Positions 37,305 to 46,700 of a DNA stretch of 64,000 nucleotides are shown piece by piece. The position numbers and the translations under genes were made by a program. The DNA is taken from positions 6,014,001 to 6,078,000 of the forward strand of contig NZ_JAJJMM010000001.1 of the NCBI RefSeq assembly GCF_020905295.1. The letters are read 5' to 3'. Positions within the stretch are counted from its first letter, which is position 1. Each line of letters opens with the position of its first letter. The notes below the pieces were generated by a model, which did not search any database, was not told the DNA's origin, and saw nothing but the letters and a program-made list of their open reading frames with translations. This DNA comes from Flavobacterium piscisymbiosum (lineage in GTDB: Bacteria; Bacteroidota; Bacteroidia; Flavobacteriales; Flavobacteriaceae).

Positions 37305-38399
37305 CTATTTCAACCCGTCTAAAAATCCCTGATATGCTTGTTTTTTATTATAATCAGCATCTAAAAGTAACGGATACTCTTTAGGATGCCAAAAACTTGT
37401 CAGCCAGGTATATTTATCGGTTACACCCCAGGTTGAAATGGCAAATTTTTGATTTTGAGGCAGTTCTTCATACATTGTTGTAATGTATTTATAGGTTTCA
37501 GATTGTTTTTGCTGTTCGACATCATTAAACACATACGAATCTGATTTTGCAGTATTTACTTTGATATCCAATTCTGAAATATGAATTAGCAATCCTGTTG
37601 AAGCCAGATCTGTAAAACCGGTTTTCATAGTTTGTCGGTTGGTATCGGTCGCATAATGAAACTGATCTCCTAAACCATCAATTGGCACTCCGTTGGCTTT
37701 GAATCTGGTGACCATTTTTTTGATAGCAGCTCTTTTTCCTCCATCAATAACAACGCTGTAATCATTGTAAAATAATTTAGCATCCGGATCTGCTGCTTTT
37801 GCATATCTAAAACATCTTCCGTAAAATCCAATTGGGTCTTTAAAAAGTGAATTAATAACCGTTTCGTTTCTTAAAGCTCCTCCATCTGCAAAAACCTCGT
37901 TTACAACATCCCAGCTTTTTACTTTTCCCTTATAATGTCCTACAACATCTGTAATATAAATTTTGACTTTGGCTTCAAATGCAATTGAATCGTATTTGGC
38001 ATTTTTAAACCATTCCGGAAACGAATCGTACCAAATCAATGTATGCCCATGAACTTCCAGACTATTGTCTTTGGCAAAATTTACCAGATAATCTCCCGCT
38101 GTATAATTGTAAGCTGTTGAAGAAGTCCAGATACTTGCCATTTTCATTTCGTATTCGGCTGTAATTTGACTGTAATGTTTTAAGACTGCATTTTTAAAAT
38201 TGGCTTCATTTTGCAGATCTTTCATTTTTACTGCAGCGCCAATTTTAAACTTTGCTTTTTCTTTTAAAGTCAATGTTGGAGTTGGATTCACCGGAGATCC
38301 ATTATCATCAACATTAATGAAAACTGTTTTTTCGTCGTTGCTGCAAGAAGCAAACAACAAAGCGGTTAACAGACCTAAAATATATTGTTTCTTTATCAT
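37305..38399 (-). CDS. GH10 endo-beta-1,4-xylanase, lipoprotein
   Basis: This enzyme cleaves internal beta-1,4 bonds of xylan. The 364-aa protein is lipid-anchored (LLTALLFASC, Cys at about 19). The GH10 barrel is complete: HGHTLIWYDSFPEWF (~105), acid/base Glu in KSWDVVNEVFADGG (~168), FYNDYSVV, DGLGDQFHY, nucleophile Glu in LLIHISELDIKVN (~272) and AISTWGVTDKYTWL (~330). Its presence as the only clearly assigned backbone endo-enzyme of the locus makes xylan or a xylan-containing hemicellulose the best substrate guess. It follows susD after a 295-bp spacer occupied by a repeat element. Confidence 0.95.
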   Translation of the reverse strand: MIKKQYILGLLTALLFASCSNDEKTVFINVDDNGSPVNPTPTLTLKEKAKFKIGAAVKMKDLQNEANFKNAVLKHYSQITAEYEMKMASIWTSSTAYNYTAGDYLVNFAKDNSLEVHGHTLIWYDSFPEWFKNAKYDSIAFEAKVKIYITDVVGHYKGKVKSWDVVNEVFADGGALRNETVINSLFKDPIGFYGRCFRYAKAADPDAKLFYNDYSVVIDGGKRAAIKKMVTRFKANGVPIDGLGDQFHYATDTNRQTMKTGFTDLASTGLLIHISELDIKVNTAKSDSYVFNDVEQQKQSETYKYITTMYEELPQNQKFAISTWGVTDKYTWLTSFWHPKEYPLLLDADYNKKQAYQGFLDGLK

Positions 38400-38515
38400 C
38401 GTGTTATTTTTTATTTGATCTGGAAATCAAAACCAAATTCAATTTCCAGCTCGATTGTTACTAACAAAAACTTGATTATTAACTCGTTGGCGGTAATTCA
38501 TAAAAAAAACAATTA

Positions 38516-38662
38516 AACACATAGAAACATAGATTTTATGCTTTTAAAAAAGTAAATCAAAAAGAAACTTGTTTCTCACACATAGTCCCGATAGCTATCG
38601 GGATGAATTAATGCAAGTGAAACGCCTTTATTGACTTCAGTAATTCTATGTTTCTATGTGTT
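38516..38662. repeat. MITE-like dispersed repeat, copy B
   Basis: This 147-bp element has perfect 18-bp terminal inverted repeats, AACACATAGAAACATAGA (38516-38533) and its complement at 38645-38662. Inside it carries an 18-bp palindrome TCCCGATAGCTATCGGGA (38586-38603) and AAGTGAAACGCCTTT (38615-38629). The same parts occur at 7830-7977, with the order of the palindrome and the AAGTGAAACGCC block reversed. Confidence 0.85.
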
Positions 38663-38694
38663 AAAAATAATTACACCCAACGGTTTGATTCTAA

Positions 38695-40287
38695 TTAATT
38701 ATATCCCACATTAAATCCTGCCGGTTTTCCCATTAAATCGATCTGAGTTTGCGGTATAGGCATATTGACCATTACTGGTGTCATTTTTAAAGGCACTTCT
38801 CCTGCACTTGTTCCTGATGGACTTGAACGGAAATATAGATTTTGTCTTTCTACCAAAAGTCCTAATCGTTTTAGCAAAAACCATCTGTTGTTTTCGAACG
38901 CCAATTCTCTGGCTGATTCATCCAAATAATTATTTAATGTCCAGCTGGTCAAATCAAAAGTTGTTACGGTACTTTCTGGATTTCCGGTATAACCTCTTCT
39001 TCGCACTTTATTCAAATAAGCCAGTGCTTTTGTGTCGTTACCCAGATTGTGATATGCTTCAGATGCCAATAAATACGTTTCGGCCAATCTGTAATACATA
39101 TAATCTTTGTAACTGTTGGATGTCATAGGCAGTTTTTCTGTATCGTGGTATTTTTTCAAACTCCAGTGCCAGGCTCTGTAATTTCCGTTTGGAGCCGCAA
39201 TTGCCGGATTGGTAATCGGCTGGCCAAATTTCGGGTTACCCGGAACATTGATTTTATAATCCTGATAATTATCCGAATAATAATAGGTTTTAAACCTCAA
39301 ATCATTTGCCTGATCGTAAAGTGATTTTAAATAATTGTTGGGATAAAACCATCCTAAAGACTGACCTCCATAAGCCACATCCTGAATCATTTCACTTGCA
39401 TTTAATTCATAAGGTCTATGAGTAAAAACGCTTCCCAGCCAAAAACCTCCTCCGCCTGCCAAATCATCACTAGGTCCTAATAGAAAATCTCTTTGATAAG
39501 TAAAAAGTGATTCTTTATGGTTGGCATTTTGTCCCCAAACCTCAGCCAGTGGTACTAAACCGTGAGTTCCGTCATTGATAATCGCATCAAATTGCGCTGC
39601 TGCTTCTGTCCAGTCTTGCTGCCACAAAGCACTTTTACCACGAATGTGTCTTGCAACACCTTGTCCGTAACGTCCTGCATCTACCTTAAAAGGAAGATTT
39701 GCTATTGCATAATCCAGATCGCCGTCGATTAATTTGTAAACATCGGCATCGCTGGCAACTTTATATTCTGCTACATCATTAATGTTTTCCGGCGTTGTTG
39801 GAATGGTATCAATTAAGATTCCGCCGTACATTTGTTTTAAATCCAAGTACAATTCCCCTCTTATAACACGTGCTTGTGCCACCAGTCTTTTCTTCGCATT
39901 TTGATCCATATTAATAGATCTTGCCGAAGTTATAATAGCAGAACATCTGTCGATAATTTTATATCCCTGAATCCATTTTGATCCTGTAAAAGATTGCGGA
40001 TTATGTCCTGTACCATAAGGTGTATTCCAGGTTCTGTGCAATCCTAAATCGGTGGCAACCATAAAAAATACATTGGCCCATAAATCGCTATTATCTCCGG
40101 ATGGCGAATTATAATACCTCATCTGGTTGTAAAGTGCATTTACTCCAACTTCTAAACCTGCCGGAGAAGTGTAGATATAATCTACAGAAATCTGATCTTT
40201 TACGTTTTCTTCCAGAAATTCTTCGCACGAAGTCAGTCCTAAAGAAAGTCCGAATATCAAAACAAATAGAAAATTTATATTTTTCAT
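38695..40287 (-). CDS. SusD/RagB-family glycan-binding lipoprotein
   Basis: This is the lid and capture protein of the second SusCD pair. The 530-aa protein has the lipobox GLTSC (Cys at about 21) followed by EEFLEENVKDQIS. The family fold is shown by VDYIYTSPAGLEVGVNALYNQ, ARVIRGELYLDLKQMYG (TPR-like helix), DYMYYRLAETYLLASEAYHN and ESARELAFENNRWFLLKRLG. Its gene follows susC by 41 bp. The C-terminus (MPIPQTQIDLMG) is typical. Sequence resemblance to the first SusD is low, as expected for a different substrate. Confidence 0.95.
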   Translation of the reverse strand: MKNINFLFVLIFGLSLGLTSCEEFLEENVKDQISVDYIYTSPAGLEVGVNALYNQMRYYNSPSGDNSDLWANVFFMVATDLGLHRTWNTPYGTGHNPQSFTGSKWIQGYKIIDRCSAIITSARSINMDQNAKKRLVAQARVIRGELYLDLKQMYGGILIDTIPTTPENINDVAEYKVASDADVYKLIDGDLDYAIANLPFKVDAGRYGQGVARHIRGKSALWQQDWTEAAAQFDAIINDGTHGLVPLAEVWGQNANHKESLFTYQRDFLLGPSDDLAGGGGFWLGSVFTHRPYELNASEMIQDVAYGGQSLGWFYPNNYLKSLYDQANDLRFKTYYYSDNYQDYKINVPGNPKFGQPITNPAIAAPNGNYRAWHWSLKKYHDTEKLPMTSNSYKDYMYYRLAETYLLASEAYHNLGNDTKALAYLNKVRRRGYTGNPESTVTTFDLTSWTLNNYLDESARELAFENNRWFLLKRLGLLVERQNLYFRSSPSGTSAGEVPLKMTPVMVNMPIPQTQIDLMGKPAGFNVGYN

Positions 40288-40328
40288 AATCTTGTTATTT
40301 TTATTTTATTGATGTCTTAAATGTGCTG

Positions 40329-43300
40329 TTAGAAACCTACTTGCAAGCCTATAACACAAGTAACAGGTTCTGGATAATCGTTTATATCTTTTTCAGGACT
40401 GTACGATTGATAATCTGTAATGGTAATTAAATTACTTCCTGTTACATACAATCTCATATTACTCAATCCTAATGATTTAAGTGTATTTTCAGGAAACTTA
40501 AATCCAAGAGATACATTTTGTAAACGAATATAAGAGGCATCCTGTAATCCTAAAGTATTGATATACGGCGGATCGTTTCCGTCTCTTGGTCTTGGCCAGT
40601 TTCCTCCCGGATTTTCAGGTGTCCAGTAATCTTGTTTAATACCGTTTTTAACTCCTCTTAAAGAACCTCCTTTTACATAATCATATAAAAATAAATTGTC
40701 TCTTGTAACGCCCTGAACTGTATAAATATCTGCCGAGAAATCGAAACGTTTGTATTCTAAACTCACTGAAAAAGTTCCGAACCAATCCGGCATTTTTGAA
40801 GTGATTACCCTATCCTGATCCGGATTTGGATTTGCACCGTTTGACGGATCTGCATCGTATAATTTTATATCTCCCGGATACAAAGTTGTTCCTGTAACAA
40901 TAGGGATATTTTCGCCTTGCTGATAAATTCCAACAGCTTTATAGCGGTAATACACATCAATTGGTTTACCGATGAACCATAGGTTTCCAACAGAATCGTC
41001 TTCTCTTCCGTCTCCGTTGGCATCTTTACCATAAATGCTTACGATGCTGTTTTTGTTTTTGGTGAAAGTTGCGCCAAGACTCAGTCTAAAATCTTGTTTT
41101 TTGATCAAATCTCCGTTCAAAGTAATCTCTAAACCTTTGTTATTTACTTTACCAAGATTGGACAATTTGGTTGTATATCCTGTATTTGCATTTAGCGTTT
41201 CATAGATTAATAAGTCTGACGTATCAGTATTATACACCTCAACCGTTCCTGTTAATCTGTTTTTGAATAAACCAAAATCAGTGGCAAGGTTTAACTGTGT
41301 TGACGTTTCCCAACGCAAATCCGGATTAGACAATTGTGAACCCGGAACATAACCGGATACTTTTATTCCGTTGATGATATAATCTCTTTGATCTGCCACT
41401 GCCATACTTTGGTACGGATCTTTGGGCTGATTCCCTACTTTACCATAACTGGCTCTTAATTTTAAATTGCTCAAAACAGGAACGTGCTCTTTCATAAAAC
41501 TTTCGTTCGAAACATTCCAGGCAGCATTTACAGCAGGAAAAAATCCCCATTTATTGTTTTTACCAAATACTGATGATCCATCGGCTCTGCCCGAAACTGT
41601 AAAATAATATCTGTTATCGAAATCATATTCTAATTTTCCTGCAAATGAAATTAGCGATCTTTCATTTCCGCCAATTTCAGGTGTATTCAGAAAAGCACTT
41701 TCTAAACCGTAAATTCCCAAAATATCACTCGGAATCCTGTTTGATGAATTTTTAAATTCATTGTATTCTGATGATGTTATTTCGTAAACTCCCGTTGCAC
41801 TAAAATGGTTTTTCTCCGCCAGTTTAAAATTGTAATTTAAAATATTACTAAACTGATATTCTACATTATCCTTAAAAAGAATACTGCCGCTTCCCTGCCC
41901 TGAATTTGCGATTCCTGAAAGTGATCTAGAAGAATTAAAATTCATTGCTTTGTAATTCCACGATCTGCGGCTGGCATTCAATTTATAGGTAAAACCTTTT
42001 AAAATGTTGATATCCAGAAACACATTCATGATGTCGTTTCTGTTTAACTCATTTGTATTGGTTTCGTAAATATCAATAAGCGGATTTGGTGTTTCCTGAA
42101 TTCCACCCGGAAGATGGCGGAACGAACCATCATCATTGTAAATTTTACCCAACGGTGATGTATTAATGGCATTATTTAAAATATTACCCACATTTGGACG
42201 ATTTGACTCTGAAAACTGAAGCGAAAGATTCATTCCCACTTTAAGCCAGTCGCTAATTCTTTGGTCAACATTAATTCTCATGGCTACTTTTTCGAAGTCC
42301 GTATTAGGTACAACTCCCGAAGTATTGATGTAGTTTAAACTCGTAAAAATGCTTGTTTTATCTGTTCCTGACGAAACACTCAAACTATGGTTGTTGGTAA
42401 CGCCGGTTCTTAAAGCGTATTTTTCCCAATCGATATATTTTCCTGATTGAACCGACTCTAATTCAAGCGGAGAAAAAACCTGATTATCTGGTCTGTAAAC
42501 ACCATTATTACTTGTTCTATAAGCTTCTCTTTTTAATTGAGCAAACTCTTCGCCACTATAAATATCAAAATTTCGGTTGATTGTCTGCACTCCCGAGAAT
42601 CCATTGTAAGCAATTTTTGCCTTTCCTGTTTTTCCTCTTTTCGTAGTAATCAAAATAACCCCATTTGATGCTCTTGCTCCATAAATAGACTGCGCGGCGG
42701 CATCTTTTAAAATTTCTAAAGAAGCAATATCATTGGCATTAATATCATTAATACTTCCTATAACTATACCGTCTGCAATTACGATAGGTTCGTTACTTCC
42801 GTTAATTGATTTTTTTCCTCTAATTTGTATAGAAGAAGAACTTCCCGGCCCTCCATCGGATAAAGTTACCTGAACTCCTGCGGCTTTACCTCTCAGCATT
42901 TCTCCCACATCAGAAGTGGCTACTTTTATCATGTCGCCCGGTTTTACAGAGGCAACAGAACTAATTACATCGCTCTTCTTTTTTGTTCCGTATCCTACAA
43001 CTATAATTTCATCCAGCGCCTGAGAGCTTGCTTTCATGACTACTTTTAGATTCTGTTTATTTTCGGTTGGAACCGAAACCTCATCCATCCCGATAAAAGA
43101 GAATACCAATATGCTCTTTGCCCGAACATTGATACTAAAGTTACCATCAAAATCGGTCTGAACTCCTTTTGATGTTCCTTTAGAAAGTACATTTACGCCT
43201 GGCAAGGGTAAGCCCTGGCTATCGACTACTTTTCCTGTGATCGAGGTTTCCTGTGCATTCGTTGTGGTCGAAAGGATGCACATAAACAGTAGTAAAATTA

Positions 43301-43355
43301 CTTTTAGATAATTTCCTCCAAGAAAAAACATCTTTTCATGTTTGTTTTTTTTCAT
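40329..43355 (-). CDS. SusC-like TonB-dependent outer-membrane transporter
   Basis: This is a 1008-aa oligosaccharide importer without an STN domain, consistent with control by the adjacent HTCS and not by a sigma/anti-sigma pair. The signal peptide (LKVILLLFMCILSTTTNAQ) is followed by the carboxypeptidase-regulatory-like domain at ~35-110 (ITGKVVDSQGLPLPGVNV), the plug (SIYGARASNGVILITTKRGK at ~225) and the barrel. The segment LDEIIVVGYGTKKKSDV is the TonB-box region. The upstream region carries a 12-bp direct repeat at 43424-43458. Confidence 0.96.
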   Translation of the reverse strand: MKKNKHEKMFFLGGNYLKVILLLFMCILSTTTNAQETSITGKVVDSQGLPLPGVNVLSKGTSKGVQTDFDGNFSINVRAKSILVFSFIGMDEVSVPTENKQNLKVVMKASSQALDEIIVVGYGTKKKSDVISSVASVKPGDMIKVATSDVGEMLRGKAAGVQVTLSDGGPGSSSSIQIRGKKSINGSNEPIVIADGIVIGSINDINANDIASLEILKDAAAQSIYGARASNGVILITTKRGKTGKAKIAYNGFSGVQTINRNFDIYSGEEFAQLKREAYRTSNNGVYRPDNQVFSPLELESVQSGKYIDWEKYALRTGVTNNHSLSVSSGTDKTSIFTSLNYINTSGVVPNTDFEKVAMRINVDQRISDWLKVGMNLSLQFSESNRPNVGNILNNAINTSPLGKIYNDDGSFRHLPGGIQETPNPLIDIYETNTNELNRNDIMNVFLDINILKGFTYKLNASRRSWNYKAMNFNSSRSLSGIANSGQGSGSILFKDNVEYQFSNILNYNFKLAEKNHFSATGVYEITSSEYNEFKNSSNRIPSDILGIYGLESAFLNTPEIGGNERSLISFAGKLEYDFDNRYYFTVSGRADGSSVFGKNNKWGFFPAVNAAWNVSNESFMKEHVPVLSNLKLRASYGKVGNQPKDPYQSMAVADQRDYIINGIKVSGYVPGSQLSNPDLRWETSTQLNLATDFGLFKNRLTGTVEVYNTDTSDLLIYETLNANTGYTTKLSNLGKVNNKGLEITLNGDLIKKQDFRLSLGATFTKNKNSIVSIYGKDANGDGREDDSVGNLWFIGKPIDVYYRYKAVGIYQQGENIPIVTGTTLYPGDIKLYDADPSNGANPNPDQDRVITSKMPDWFGTFSVSLEYKRFDFSADIYTVQGVTRDNLFLYDYVKGGSLRGVKNGIKQDYWTPENPGGNWPRPRDGNDPPYINTLGLQDASYIRLQNVSLGFKFPENTLKSLGLSNMRLYVTGSNLITITDYQSYSPEKDINDYPEPVTCVIGLQVGF

Positions 43356-43423
43356 AGTTATTGTTTTGGTTAGTTAGTATAAAAATCAGTCATGATTTCA
43401 TTGCAAATGTGACTAATAAATGA

Positions 43424-43458
43424 CGTTTTTAGGGGAGGAAGATATTCGTTTTTAGGGG
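43424..43458 (-). promoter_or_regulatory. Direct-repeat operator candidate for the HTCS regulator
   Basis: CGTTTTTAGGGG occurs twice, at 43424-43435 and 43447-43458, a start-to-start spacing of 23 bp (about two helical turns). The pair is 69-103 bp upstream of the susC start codon. AraC-type DNA-binding domains of HTCS proteins bind direct repeats of this kind. A related half-site TTTTTAAGGGG lies at 48034-48044, upstream of the HTCS gene itself. Confidence 0.65.
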
Positions 43459-43595
43459 GATTAATGTGCTTATTTGCAGTTTTAGGCTTTAAAAAAACGG
43501 TATTCGTAATAAAAAACTTAAATTTTTGAAATTCGATTAATTTTCATGTTTTAAATTTAGTTTAACCGCAAAGAGCACGCTAAGAATAAAAACGC

Positions 43596-43631
43596 AAAGT
43601 CCGCAAAGCTTAATTAAACTTTGCGGACTTT
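43596..43631 (-). terminator. Hairpin in the HTCS-susC spacer
   Basis: AAAGTCCGCAAAG (43596-43608) pairs perfectly with CTTTGCGGACTTT (43619-43631) around a 10-nt loop. It lies downstream of the HTCS stop (minus strand), separating that transcript from susC. The adjoining 43640-43765 holds repeated GACGCGGATT units and a CTTTCGCGAAAG palindrome, again a dispersed-repeat signature. Confidence 0.6.
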
Positions 43632-43782
43632 ATGTATAATTAGACGCGGATTTTACTGATTTGCTTCGCAAAGACGCGGATTAAACGGATTTTAATTTGT
43701 TAATTGTTTTTAAAATATCTGCGTGAATCTGCGCTTTCGCGAAAGCGAATCTGTTTCATTAGCGTTCAATTAAACTTTATGG

Positions 43783-46700
43783 CTAACTATTCAAATGAGA
43801 GTTTTTGTATTCAGTAGGTGATAAATTATAAAACCTTTTAAATTCTTTACTGAAATGTTTTCGATCATTAAAACCCACCATGTTGGTAACTTCTGATACT
43901 GAATAACTGGTGTTTATTAATAAACTGGCAGCTTTCTTTAGTCGCATATTTTTTATAAAACCGGCTACGGATTGATTGGTAAGAGTTTGTACTTTTTTAT
44001 AAAGCACGGTTCTGCTCATTCCTATTTCGCGAACCAGATCGTTGACATCAAAATCAGTATTATCGATGTTGGCTTCGATGATCAGTGTTAGTTTTTTTAC
44101 GAATAAACCTTCGGGTGTGTTTGCATTTTCATCCTCAGCATCTGTAATAAACCCGTCTCCGTATTTCTGACGCATTATTTCTTTGGCCGATAATAAATTG
44201 GCTATTGTCAGTTTCAATTCTTCAATACTAAAAGGTTTCGAAATATAAGCATCTGCTCCTGTTGAAAGTCCTTCGATTCTGTTTAAAGTAGATGATTTCG
44301 CCGTTAGCAGAATAACCGGAATATGATTGGTATTGATACTTGTTTTTAGAATTTTACACAATTCAAAACCGTCCATTTCCGGCATCATGACATCGGTTAC
44401 GATAAGGTCCGGAATTTCTTTTTCCATGTATTCCAGTGCTTTTATTCCGTTTGTAAATTTCAGGACTTTGTAATCGCTGTATAAAATATCATATACAAAA
44501 GAGAGCACTTCTTCGTTGTCTTCAATAACCAAAACAGTCTTTTTGTTGCTGTTTTCCGGTTCTTCAATATATTCCGCCTCATAGGTTTCAATCTCAGTTT
44601 TCACATCCGAAATTGGGTTTGCATTTTCTTCTATCTTAATGGCATTTTCAACAATCTGCGACTTCTTAAAATGGTCTTTTCCTTTCTTTAATGTAATGGT
44701 AAAAATCGTGGTAAAATTAGCATCAGCTTCGGTTTGCACTTTAATTTCTCCGTGATGCAGTTCTACAATACTTTTGCTTAAAGCAAGACCTATCCCGCTT
44801 CCTAAATTGGCGCTTCCGCGATCATCCAGCTGGAAAAAGTTTTTGAAGATTTTCTTTTTCCTGTTTTCAGGAATTCCAATACCATTGTCTTTTACTTTAA
44901 TGTCTATCGAATCCGGATCATCTGCCTTTTGCTCTACAGCTATGGTGATACGGCCGTTTTTGCTTGTGAATTTAAATGCATTTGCAAGCAGGTTATAAAT
45001 TACCTTTTCCATCTGATTTTTATCAAAATAGAGCATTACAGTATTGATATTGAGCACAAATTTGTAATCAATCTTTTTCTCTACTGCAAATCCGCGAAAA
45101 GATTCATAAATATCAAAACAGAAAGAAACAATATCCTGCTGTTCGCAATAGATTTTCATACTGCCTTTTTCTGCTTTCCTGAAATCCATTAATTCATTGA
45201 CCAGTTTTAATAATCGGTCTGAATTATTTTTGATGACTTTTAATTTATGTTCGAGGTTTGAATCCTTTTCGGCACTGCTTAAAAGTTCTTCAACAGGGCC
45301 GCTTATCAACGTTAGCGGCGTTCTGATTTCGTGCGAAACATTCGTAAAGAAATCCAGTTTCATTTTGTACAATTCCTCTTGCCTTTCTTTCTCGACCTGT
45401 TCCAGATAAAAGGCTTGTTTTAATAATTCTCTATTTCTAAAAAAACGGAACAATAAAACGCCTCCCGCCACTAACAATCCAAAATAAAAGATATACGCCC
45501 ACCAGGTTTTCCACCATGGCGGCAGCATGATAATTTTTAAGGTTTTTACAGATGGATTCCATTTTCCGCCGGCATCAGAAGTTCTTATTTTAAGGAGATA
45601 AGTTCCTGAATTTAAATTTGTCAGGTTAATATAATGCTGTGAACCTATGGTATGCCAATCGTCTTTATTAAAAGAGCTTTCTAATTTATAAGCATATACA
45701 TTCTTTTCAGGATTTACGAAATTCATGGCACTAAATTCAAGTCCAATATATCCCTGATCGTAACCCAGCGTAATTTCTGAAGTTTCGCTGATATCATTTT
45801 CTAACGGAATTTCTTTATTGCCAGGTCTAATTTCTTCATTATTCACGATAAGTTTCGTCAAAACGATTTCTGCCTTATCTTCGGTCTTTATTAATTTTGA
45901 AGGATTAAAAATGATTAGTCCGTTTGATGATCCAAATACCAGTTTATTATTCTGGAGTTTTGTGCTGCTGTTGTTTGAAAATTGTTTCACTTTCAAACCA
46001 TCTTTTGAAGAATAATAGGTAATCTCAAAATCAGCAATTGCAGGTACCGTTTTAATTTTATTTGTTTTTATCTGATACAATAAATTATTGTCACTGACCC
46101 AAATAGTACCTTCCGCATCTTCTGAGATACTTTTTATGGTTTCATCTGTAAAACCTTTTGCTTTATTAATTTCAAAAAAACGTTCCGATTTTTCATCAAA
46201 TAAATTAATTCCGCCACTTTCAGCACCAATCCAAAACCTGTTTTTCGAATCGGTAAACATCACCGTAAGACTATTGTTAGGCAAACCGCTCTTTCCTCCT
46301 GTTTTAAAAACTTTGGTGACTTTTTTTAATCGTTTATCAAAATAATTCAAACCATATTGAGTGGCAATCCACAAACCATTTTGTCGGTTTGCGATATCGG
46401 TAATGAAGTTATCGCTGAGGGAATTTCCGCTGCCATCGGCCATGTAACTTTCTACAGAACCTTCTGGTGTTACTTTTTTGAGTCCGTTTCCGTTGGTGCC
46501 TACCCAAAGATCTCCGTTATCCATTAATAAGGAGGTTATGGGTCTTTCTCTCTCTTTTGAATCTTTTTGAGAAAGCGGAATATTACTGAAGGTTTTACTG
46601 TTTTTATTAAATTTAAACAATCCGTTAAAAGTTCCGCAATACAAATTCTGATCGTTCTGGTTTACCAAAGCAGTGACCATATTCACTGTCTTTTCAAAAT

